Source: Verrucomicrobiales bacterium (GTDB taxonomy: Bacteria; Verrucomicrobiota; Verrucomicrobiia; Verrucomicrobiales; DEV007). From it: 64,000 nt of DNA. Of the stretch, positions 25,459-35,861 are shown piece by piece. The position numbers and the translations under genes were made by a program. The stretch's first letter is position 1; every line of letters starts with the position of its first letter. The stretch lies in the NCBI GenBank assembly GCA_029213195.1, contig JARGNI010000008.1, positions 27,425 to 91,424 on the forward strand. The letters are read 5' to 3'. The notes beneath the pieces are model-generated. The model saw only the letters and a list, made by a program, of their open reading frames with translations, had not been told where the DNA came from and searched no databases.

Positions 25459-27202
25459 GAGCCTTCTCGACCGGGGAAAGGATGCGCTCCAGCTCGGAGA
25501 GATTCTTTTCCGTCGACTGGATCACTTCGAGCTGCGGCTCGTATTTCGAGCGGTGCTTTCGGCAGACTTCTCGCAGGGGCTCGAAAAGCGCCACGAAGTC
25601 GTGATAGAAAGACGCGGTGGCTTTGGCGAAGGCGTCCCTTTGGGTCTTCGCGACGGTTTCCCGGTGTTCCTCGATCACACCCGTGTAGAAACTACGAATC
25701 TTTTTCACGGATCGAGCTCCGACGAATGCTCCCAGCGCGAGAAAAACCGCGGCCAATCCAAAAGAGACGGCATTCCAGGGAGAAATGGAAAGCATGGAAA
25801 GAATGACACCCGCGAGGATGGAGAGAATCGCGGAAAAGATGAATCCCCAGATGGCTCGGCTCCGATTTACGAAAAGTCGAGCTAGCTCATCCTTGAGATG
25901 CAGATTCCGCAGGGCCTCTGCCGTAGAGGATTCGACGGTATCCTGGATTCGCTGATGAGAGGTGCTCCAGTCCGGGCTGCCATCTTCGCCCACGCTGAGT
26001 TCGAGATTGAAATGCTGCTGCATTTCTTCCGAAACCCTTTCCCAGAGATGCTGGACATCCTCTTCGACGGCGTTGGCTCCGGCACCGACACTCCGCCGGA
26101 CAGCTTTCATCGTCGTCGCAAAGATGAGCCCCTCGATTTCTTCGGCGCTCTTTCGCTGGGGAAGAAGCGCGGAAATGATGCGAAACTCCGAGTCGAGCAG
26201 CGGCTCGGCCTGCAGTCCCGCCGCCATGAAACTCTGGTCGAAGGCTTCGAAAAGCGGTTCGCACTTCTTGAGGGTGCGGGCCTGCTGAGTCTTGCTGGCG
26301 GGTTCCAACTCGCTGAGCAGTTCGTCATCAGCTCGAATGATCTCCGAGGCCGCCCCGAGACGTTCCTTGATCTCCCCGAGAACAAAACAGGACGCTCGCC
26401 AGGCGTGGATCAGCTTGACGAGTCGAGGCTCGGAGGACTCGACGACTCCGGAGATATAGCGTTCGAGACCGGCAATCTGGCTCCCGGTGGAAAGCTCTTC
26501 ATTCCCCGACTCCGACGTCTTGGCGAGAAAGGCCTGTTTCGCCGAGACCGCAAAGGTCGGAAAGTGCTGGCCGAAACGATGATGGGCCGTCTTCTGCAGG
26601 TGCTCGAGGATGGCGGTGACTTCTTCTTCGGTTCGAAGATCGCATTGTTGCAGGGCGAAGATGATCTTCTTCTTCCACTGGTGATGAATCCGATCGAGAA
26701 AGTCCCAGGTCGTCGCCCCCCAGGGATTCGTCACCGAGAAGACAAAGATCGCCAGATCCGCCATGGGGAGAAACTGCTCGGTGATTTCCTGGTGTCCGGC
26801 CTCGATCGAGTTGGTGCCCGGGGTATCGACGATGTTGAAGTCCTTGAGAAATTCGTTCGGTCGAAAGACCTCGACGATGCTCTCGGAGAAATCGAATTCG
26901 TGAGCCTCCTTACCGTGTTTGAAAAAGGCGATCCGGTCGGTCGTAGGGATCACGTCTGCGGTGCAGAAATCCTCACCGAAGAGGGCGTTGAGCAGCGATG
27001 ATTTTCCCGCATTGACCTCTCCCACGACCACGAAGAGAAAAGGATCCTCGAGGTTGGCGATGAGGTTTTCGAGAAGAGCGATGCGAGCGGGGTCAATTCC
27101 CGCCTCTTTCCCCAGTTCGGCCAGCGACTCGATGGCTTCTCCCAGCTTCTCCCGGGTCTGGAAGTAGTTTTTGCCCAGAAGTTCTGTAGATGACTCGGAC
27201 AC
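25442..27202 (-). CDS. Dynamin-like GTPase with C-terminal membrane hairpin
   Basis: A 586-aa protein from GTG 27202. The open frame extends far upstream with non-protein-like composition, so the GTG is chosen. GTPase motifs are GEVNAGKSSLLNAL (P-loop, about residues 60-73), a Thr switch, NIVDTPGTNS (G3) and ALQQCDL at the G4 position. Long charged helices follow, then two close hydrophobic segments (about 445-490) and a coiled-coil tail. This order matches bacterial dynamin-like/LeoA-type proteins that bind and remodel membranes. No partner dynamin gene is adjacent. The upstream flavin-reductase gene is on the same strand but separated by 185 bp. Confidence 0.82.
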   Translation of the reverse strand: MSESSTELLGKNYFQTREKLGEAIESLAELGKEAGIDPARIALLENLIANLEDPFLFVVVGEVNAGKSSLLNALFGEDFCTADVIPTTDRIAFFKHGKEAHEFDFSESIVEVFRPNEFLKDFNIVDTPGTNSIEAGHQEITEQFLPMADLAIFVFSVTNPWGATTWDFLDRIHHQWKKKIIFALQQCDLRTEEEVTAILEHLQKTAHHRFGQHFPTFAVSAKQAFLAKTSESGNEELSTGSQIAGLERYISGVVESSEPRLVKLIHAWRASCFVLGEIKERLGAASEIIRADDELLSELEPASKTQQARTLKKCEPLFEAFDQSFMAAGLQAEPLLDSEFRIISALLPQRKSAEEIEGLIFATTMKAVRRSVGAGANAVEEDVQHLWERVSEEMQQHFNLELSVGEDGSPDWSTSHQRIQDTVESSTAEALRNLHLKDELARLFVNRSRAIWGFIFSAILSILAGVILSMLSISPWNAVSFGLAAVFLALGAFVGARSVKKIRSFYTGVIEEHRETVAKTQRDAFAKATASFYHDFVALFEPLREVCRKHRSKYEPQLEVIQSTEKNLSELERILSPVEKALNSRK

Positions 27203-27387
27203 GATGGAAGTTGTTGCGGTGGCGTAGGGGAAAATACGAGCCGATGTGCGCGCTTTCCGGTTTATCAATGGAAGCGAATTATTTCGGTTTGCCAAATTAA
27301 ATATGAAGGAGAATTCCGGGAATGAATTCCCATCATTCCGTTCCCACGATCCGCTAATCTGAGCAGACTTCGGGCCGGACTCCCTCC

Positions 27388-27990
27388 CTAATCGGGCCGT
27401 GTCATCGAAAACCGATCCTCCGTGCGGCAGTATCCTGACGGAACCTCCATTCGTCCGATCGGAGCAAAGTTGTCGGGATTCACGAGGAGCGTTTCCGGAT
27501 CCAGAATGCCGTCGCGCGTGTGAATGCGATCGATCAGACCGATCACGAGCCGATTTTTCCCGATCTCCATGGTCGACCATTCGCGGCATTCGAGGGAGAC
27601 GGGTGCTTCCGCAATTCGCGGAGGAGTAATTCCGGTGCTCTCGGTTGCCGTCAATCCTGCCAATTCGAGCTCGTTGACCCCAAATTCGACTTCTGCAGAG
27701 GTCTCGTTCATGGCCGCGGCCAGTTCTTCATCGACAAGGTTGACGACGAATTCCCCGGTCCGGCGGATATTTCTCGCGGTGTCCTTGGGGATGCCGGGTT
27801 GCTTGTCTCCAGGAGCAAACCCGAGGATGGGAGGGCGAGTTCCGAAGACGTTGAAAAAGGAAAAGGGGGCGGCGTTGATTCGCCCCTCCTCGTCACAAGT
27901 GGTTACCCAGGCGATCGGGCGTGGGGTGACGAGCCCAGCGAGCAGGCGATAGGAGTAGCGAGCATGCTCGCCCGCCAGGTCAAACTCCAT
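27388..27990 (-). CDS. Flavin reductase-like domain protein
   Basis: A 200-aa FMN-binding split-barrel protein. Near the N-terminus YRLLAGLVTPRPIAWVTTCDEEGRINAAPFSFFNVFGTRPP is the family signature, where the Pro-Arg-Pro and the Asn/Ala/Pro contacts hold the flavin. A later segment, DTARNIRRTGEFVVNLVDE, is also conserved. It may reduce flavin for a monooxygenase or carry FMN itself. It is 22 bp downstream of a secreted-protein gene on the same strand. Confidence 0.88.
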   Translation of the reverse strand: MEFDLAGEHARYSYRLLAGLVTPRPIAWVTTCDEEGRINAAPFSFFNVFGTRPPILGFAPGDKQPGIPKDTARNIRRTGEFVVNLVDEELAAAMNETSAEVEFGVNELELAGLTATESTGITPPRIAEAPVSLECREWSTMEIGKNRLVIGLIDRIHTRDGILDPETLLVNPDNFAPIGRMEVPSGYCRTEDRFSMTRPD

Positions 27991-28011
27991 CCGAGAGCGG
28001 AAGGGGCCTGG

Positions 28012-28407
28012 TTACTTCACAACACCCTTGCCAAGAACGGCTGGGGTGATCAGCGTGGGTTCCTTGCGATAGGTCCGCTGGAACTTCTTGCCCCAGCCAC
28101 CGTTTGCATAGACTGGACGATAGGTGATCACGACTGCCTCGTAGGTGCTGTAGTTTCCACAGTCATCGCGCTCTGTGATCGTGACATCCTCTCGGCACCA
28201 CTCGATGTGACCGAGCATTGCGGGCTGAGGGCTGCAGATATTGCGGCGAAGAGCAATGTTCGGAAACTTGCGGCAGAAGCCTTTCTTGTCGACGCGGTGA
28301 TGGCACTTGTACTCCGGAGCGATGTTTGCGTATTGCTCGGCAGAAACCAGCGAAGTGGTTCCCAAGGCTACGGAAACGAGAGCGAGGCACAGTGTCAGTC
28401 GATTCAT
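28012..28407 (-). CDS. Secreted cysteine-containing protein of unknown function
   Basis: A 131-aa protein with a clear signal peptide (LCLALVSVALGTTSLVSA). The mature part has five Cys (in KCHH, FCRK, NICS, WCRE, DCGN), several aromatic residues and an excess of basic residues. Four of the Cys could form two disulfides, which fits a small exported protein. No family was recognised. Upstream, CTTGAAA and TTTCAAG form an inverted repeat, and TATAAC lies close to a usable -10 position. Confidence 0.65.
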   Translation of the reverse strand: MNRLTLCLALVSVALGTTSLVSAEQYANIAPEYKCHHRVDKKGFCRKFPNIALRRNICSPQPAMLGHIEWCREDVTITERDDCGNYSTYEAVVITYRPVYANGGWGKKFQRTYRKEPTLITPAVLGKGVVK

Positions 28408-28571
28408 GTCAGATCAGAAGTGGTCACGTTATACTTGAAAGAATTCAGACGGATTTCAAGTGCTTTCTCAAAATCGAGACTACGTCATCCTGATACTCGA
28501 GAAAAACTGGTTTCCTCCGTTGCGCTGGGCCGCGCGAGATGCAAGAGGTGATCAATTTAATAGGGAATTTC

Positions 28572-31772
<3,201 letters not shown>

Positions 31773-31927
31773 GAGAGCACGTCGGGGCTTTCCGTTTCAA
31801 GATTGCTTCCGCCCTGCCGGAGCCAGGGACATTTGTGCCCTTTCAGGCTATTGGAATTGTCGATGCAACCTGTTGAACAAGCAGGTGAATTTTGGTATGG
31901 GATAGCGGTCGACTGACTGAACTCCCA

Positions 31928-33646
31928 ATGACCGCTCCCGAATCAGCCCTGAGAAAGGCGCTGGAAGAATTTCCCTATGACTGGGCGATGCGTCTGCTCA
32001 TTGCCGACAAGGCATTGGCTAGGGGGGCCAAAGATGAAGCGGTCGAACTGCTGTTGGATGCCCCTCTGCCCCCGGAGAGCGAGGCAGATCTGCAACGATT
32101 TGTCGAGTTCACGGAGGAAGCGGGTCTCGAACTCGTCAGTCAGTTTGTCTTGAAATACCCAAGAAGCGTCTACGGTCACCAGCTGCTGGGAACGATTCTG
32201 GAGTGGGTGGGGAAAGAAGAAGAGTCGAAAGAGCATTTTGCGGCAGCGAAAGCCTTGGGGGCCGCCCCTCCCGAATTGCAGCCGATTCATGAAGGGAGCG
32301 GGTTGAACATTCCTGTGGTGGAAGAGCAGGGGGAAGGAGATGCATCCTCTCCTGCGCCGCACACGGAGCCTTTCCATGAACCCGGGCAAGTCGTGGCGCC
32401 TCCCCTGGTTGCCGAAGACTTTGGCACAATCGAGGAAAACACTGCACCGCCTGCGCCATCCGTCCAAGGGGCTCATGGGCAATCTGTTCCCCCGGTCGGA
32501 ATCCCTTCGGTTCACGCAACGGGAGCTCCAGGGGTTCCGGGAATGGAGGCCTTTACGCTCGAAGATCTGGCTCCCGTTGAACTGCCGAAACAGCGGGGGA
32601 AAAAGGCAACCGCGGTCATGGCGGCCCTGGTTTTTCATTTCGTCCTCTTCCTGATCGCGGCCCTTGTCGTGATTCTTCCTCCGATCAAGGACGATCCTGA
32701 GATTGTTGCGGCGATCGCTCCTACGATTCGGAAGAAGCAGGAAATGCAGAAGAAGAACGTGGTGAAGCAGACGAAGAAGACCTCGGCGTCAGCCGCAGCG
32801 GCGGCTCCGCTGGCGCAGTTGATGCGCGCTAACGCAGTTGCCAAGATTTCTCTTCCCAACGTCACCAAGACCAGCAAGGGACCTCTAGGGATCGGAGACG
32901 CCGACTTCGGAGGAGGAGGATTCGGTTCCGGTGGAGGAGGAATGGGGAGCGGGGCATCCTTTTTTGGCGGTTCCTCAACGGGGCGTCGATTTCTCTTCGT
33001 GCTCGACCATTCGATTTCGATGAAACCGAATCAGATCAAGCTGAGGAATGATGAGTTGGAGAAAACTCTCAAGGGACTGAAAGGCGTGGATTACCACGTC
33101 ATGCTCTTTGCCGGGGGTGCCTACTATGTGGACAAAGGGTGGCAGGCCGCAAGACAGCAACCTACCCGGTATCCGACCGTTTTTGAGAGTCCGGGGGGCG
33201 AATATCGATTCAAGAGCAATGGGCTTTTCGATTTTAAACTGGTGGGAGATGAAGGGAAATTTCGGTCCCCGAAGTGGCTCTCAGCGAACTCGTCGAATAT
33301 TCGTCGTTCAATCGACCAGGTGAATCAGGCACCCCAGTTCGGCGGGACCGACTGGGATACGGCCCTGCAGATCGCTCACCTGATGAATCCGTCTCCCGAT
33401 GTTATCTTTTTCATGACGGATGGGATTGATAAGGAGATCAATGTTTCGGAGATCCTTCGTCACAGCCAACGGAATGGCCGACCGAAAATCAATTGCATCG
33501 CAATGCAGACATCGGCTGCCCAGGAAGAGTTCGCCGAAATCGCCAAGGGGACGGGCGGGGAATACTTCATTGTCGACAAGGATGGGAAACCGATCAACGG
33601 AGTCGATTTCATGAAGAATCCCGGCAAATACAGAGGACGTCTCTAG
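31928..33646 (+). CDS. Membrane protein with TPR-like N-domain and von Willebrand A domain
   Basis: A 572-aa protein (ATG 31928). Residues 1-115 are helical and TPR-like. A Pro/Glu-rich linker precedes one membrane segment near 227-250 (AVMAALVFHFVLFLIAALVVIL). Then come an Ala/Lys stretch, a Gly-rich run (FGGGGFGSGGGGMGSG) and a VWA domain. MIDAS residues are visible as VLDHSISM (DxSxS) near 356 and FMTDGID near 498. The order, cytoplasmic repeats then anchor then periplasmic VWA, resembles verrucomicrobial proteins found beside ExbB/TolQ-type genes, but none is adjacent here. The function is unknown. A gene-poor patch with hairpins follows. Confidence 0.75.
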   Translation: MTAPESALRKALEEFPYDWAMRLLIADKALARGAKDEAVELLLDAPLPPESEADLQRFVEFTEEAGLELVSQFVLKYPRSVYGHQLLGTILEWVGKEEESKEHFAAAKALGAAPPELQPIHEGSGLNIPVVEEQGEGDASSPAPHTEPFHEPGQVVAPPLVAEDFGTIEENTAPPAPSVQGAHGQSVPPVGIPSVHATGAPGVPGMEAFTLEDLAPVELPKQRGKKATAVMAALVFHFVLFLIAALVVILPPIKDDPEIVAAIAPTIRKKQEMQKKNVVKQTKKTSASAAAAAPLAQLMRANAVAKISLPNVTKTSKGPLGIGDADFGGGGFGSGGGGMGSGASFFGGSSTGRRFLFVLDHSISMKPNQIKLRNDELEKTLKGLKGVDYHVMLFAGGAYYVDKGWQAARQQPTRYPTVFESPGGEYRFKSNGLFDFKLVGDEGKFRSPKWLSANSSNIRRSIDQVNQAPQFGGTDWDTALQIAHLMNPSPDVIFFMTDGIDKEINVSEILRHSQRNGRPKINCIAMQTSAAQEEFAEIAKGTGGEYFIVDKDGKPINGVDFMKNPGKYRGRL

Positions 33647-33719
33647 GGCCGTGTTTCAGTAGTTCGAAAGGGCTTTCTTTGTTGTCATGAAGAGAAAGGA
33701 TTGTGAGTCGTTCTGCGGT

Positions 33720-33879
33720 CTCAGCTGCCTCGAAAGAGGCTGAGGTCACGGATCCTTGATCCGGGTGACAGTGGGGAATGGCGCTGCATTAAGCCGATTG
33801 TTCGATGACCCCGGTTTGATCGGCATTGTTCCCAACGCCGCTACTAGCCCTGAATGTAGCGGCACTTGGAAAAGTGCCG
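33720..33879. repeat. Cluster of three REP-like hairpins
   Basis: Within 160 bp there are three hairpins: GCCTC-GAAA-GAGGC extended by CTCA/TGAG (33720-33744), GTCACGGATC paired with GATCCGGGTGAC (33745-33769), and CGGCACTT-GGAA-AAGTGCCG (33860-33879). They occupy the 380-bp space after the VWA gene, which otherwise shows no gene. A related GAGGC-TTCT-GCCTC hairpin lies at 34582-34595. Confidence 0.6.
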
Positions 33880-33974
33880 ACCATGACGTGCCCTTTTGAT
33901 GTTCCGCTAAACGCAGTGCCATTCAGGACAGCAGGTTTTTTCTTGTGGTGCAGGGGAGCCATTCAAGAATCTAC

Positions 33975-34002
33975 TTGGCAGGGCGAAATTGAGAGGTATG
34001 AT
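33975..34002 (+). promoter_or_regulatory. Strong sigma-70-type promoter
   Basis: TTGGCA (33975-33980) and TATGAT (33997-34002) are 16 bases apart, each matching the consensus at five of six positions. Predicted start is near 34009, 18 nt before the ATG at 34027. This supports that start for the HNH-like gene. Confidence 0.6.
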
Positions 34003-34026
34003 CATACTGTTCAAACGAGTATATTC

Positions 34027-34527
34027 ATGTTTTTCAATCAGAGTGAAGTCGAGTTTCCCAATTGGTGGGACAATCTGGGTGCAAGAAATGACGACGACGA
34101 CGAATCCGGAGAGATCGAATTTTCGGAAACGGGCGAAAACGGACTTCCCGAGCGGGAAGAGAATCGAGGAGATTCACCCGATCCTCCCTCTTGGTCGAAT
34201 GGGGCAAATGGGGGTAGTGGAACTGGGGGGGGACGAGTTGGCGAGGGGGATCTCGCTCCCTACTCCGTAAAGTCACGAAGCTTTGACCAGGAAATTCTCC
34301 GAAGTGTATGGGAGTACGGCGAGATCATTCCGGGGAATGATTCCGATCTTTGGCGGAAGGACGAAGGCGGGAACTGGATCTACCGCCTTGATTATGGCAA
34401 TCGAAACTCGGAATTCGGCTGGGAAGTTTTCGACCCCGGAGTCGGTCGGCAGAGGCAGGGAATCTTCGTGATGCGCCCGCTGCAGTGGCAGAGCTACCTG
34501 CGGTCCTGCGATTATTTGGGATCCTAG
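34027..34527 (+). CDS. Small acidic protein with a degenerate HNH-nuclease-like C-terminus
   Basis: A 166-aa protein. Residues 1-95 are acidic and Gly/Ser-rich, probably disordered (NDDDDESGEIEFSE, NGGSGTGGG). From about 95 the sequence EILRSVWEYGEIIPGNDSDLW, RKDEGGNWIYRLDYG, NSEFGWEVFDPG and MRPLQWQSYLRS follows, block by block, the HNH family remembered as W-R-K-D-x-x-G-x-W-I-x-R-x-x-YG...YGWEIDHIDP...NLRPLQWxNN. The catalytic Asp-His of WEIDH reads WEVFD here and the final NN reads SY. Nuclease activity is therefore unlikely. It is framed by a promoter and hairpins in an otherwise gene-poor patch. The open frame starts at 33826, but 34027 is preferred. Confidence 0.6.
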   Translation: MFFNQSEVEFPNWWDNLGARNDDDDESGEIEFSETGENGLPEREENRGDSPDPPSWSNGANGGSGTGGGRVGEGDLAPYSVKSRSFDQEILRSVWEYGEIIPGNDSDLWRKDEGGNWIYRLDYGNRNSEFGWEVFDPGVGRQRQGIFVMRPLQWQSYLRSCDYLGS

Positions 34528-34923
34528 TGGTATACCCTGATTCGTGCAGCGACGTCATGATTTCAATCGGGCGGGCAGCCGGAGGCTTCTGCCTCATTCC
34601 GCAGTGCAAGTGGGGAGCGAATAAGAAACCTTAAGCCAAGCAGAAACCTACCCTGGCGTGTCATTTCGCTCCGAGTGTATGCACACTGGGATCCGTCAGT
34701 CTGACTGTGGCCCCTTTTCGTCATCGGGATGCGGCTCGATTCTACGGCAAGGGTGGAGGGACGCTTTCGATGAGTTTGAGGTGCCATTCAAGCGCCTTTG
34801 ATGGTATCCATTCATTCGTGCTTCTCTTCGATGAGGAGGACCAAGCGGATCGTATTCAGGAAGCTGGCTCAGACTGGAACGCCCGTACTACGAAATCGGA
34901 ATTTCTATTTCAGGGGAGAAAGC
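34528..34923. other. Intergenic patch of 396 bp without a recognised gene
   Basis: No frame here looks like protein. A small hairpin, GAGGC-TTCT-GCCTC (34582-34595), lies 54 bp after the HNH-like stop and may be a weak terminator or REP-type unit. The last bases contain GGGGAGAA, a ribosome site for the following ATG at 34924. Confidence 0.5.
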
Positions 34924-35760
34924 ATGTTAGAAACCGCTTTGAATTGGTCTGCCAAGGATGGCCTCGAATTTTCCGGAACGATCTGGAGACCCGAGGAACA
35001 AGCTGTCGCTACCGTTTACCTTGTTCACGGGTTCGGCGAGCATCATGGGCGTTACCAGGAGATGGCGGAGTTGTTTGTTCAGTCAGGGTTTTCTGTGGCT
35101 GCCTACGACCAGCGAGGGCACGGAAAGTCGGGAGGTCCCAGGGGGCATACGCCGGACTACGAAACGATGTTGGCGGATCTTCGACAGTTTCTCGAACTGG
35201 CGGAGATTCAAACCGAGGGCCCACAGTTTCTTTACGGACACAGCTTTGGCGGAGGATTGGTCCTCAACTATCTCCTGCGTGAAAAGCCCGATCTCGATGG
35301 CGCTGTGGTCAGTTCTCCACTGATCGAACCGGCCTTCAAGCCTTCATCATGGAAAAGCGGTCTCGCGAAGGGCTTCAGCCGATTATTTCCCGCGGTTTCT
35401 GTCGATCCCGGGATCGATCCCAAAGGAATGTCGAGGGATCCAAGGGAAGTGGAGCAATACGAAACGGATGAGCTCAATCATCATCGTATTTCGTTGAAAC
35501 TCGCCAGCGCCATCTTCGAGTCGGGGAGCTACATCCTTGAAAATGCAGGTGAACTGAACTTGCCGCTCCTGCTGATGCATGGTGATGCCGATCCCGTGAC
35601 ATCCTGCGAATCCAGTAAGGAGTTTGCGGCAAAGGTCGGGTCTCTTTGCGAGATTCGGATCTGGGAAGAATGTCTCCACGAACTTCACCATGAGGTGAAT
35701 CGCGAAGAAGTCATGAACTGGGCCTTGAGTTGGATGAAAGACCGGATCAAAGCGCAATAG
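34924..35760 (+). CDS. Monoacylglycerol lipase-like alpha/beta hydrolase
   Basis: A 278-aa protein. ATG 34924 is chosen because a good ribosome site (GGGGAGAA) precedes it, while the open frame runs further upstream. Motifs: YLVHGFGEHHGRY (oxyanion loop), AAYDQRGHGKSGGPRGH, the nucleophile elbow LYGHSFGGGL, the acid in LLLMHGDADPVTS, and the catalytic His in ECLHELHHE. These are typical of S33/monoacylglycerol lipase or lysophospholipase enzymes. No signal peptide is present. It converges with dxs. Confidence 0.9.
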   Translation: MLETALNWSAKDGLEFSGTIWRPEEQAVATVYLVHGFGEHHGRYQEMAELFVQSGFSVAAYDQRGHGKSGGPRGHTPDYETMLADLRQFLELAEIQTEGPQFLYGHSFGGGLVLNYLLREKPDLDGAVVSSPLIEPAFKPSSWKSGLAKGFSRLFPAVSVDPGIDPKGMSRDPREVEQYETDELNHHRISLKLASAIFESGSYILENAGELNLPLLLMHGDADPVTSCESSKEFAAKVGSLCEIRIWEECLHELHHEVNREEVMNWALSWMKDRIKAQ

Positions 35761-35861
35761 CCAATTCTTCCGGAATTGGGAGAAACCCTTCGAGGAAAAA
35801 ACTTCAAGACCTCGACGTCAGGGACACTTTTTGATCGGTGTCTTTTCGGCGGTTCGAACCC

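Noticed and set aside
33826..34026. N-terminal extension of the HNH-like protein
   Set aside because: A near-consensus promoter lies inside it and its translation crosses a REP-like hairpin, so the ATG at 34027 is preferred.
34707..35282. Open frame overlapping the start of the monoacylglycerol-lipase-like gene
   Set aside because: It runs out of frame through the clear hydrolase motifs and has no protein-like pattern of its own.
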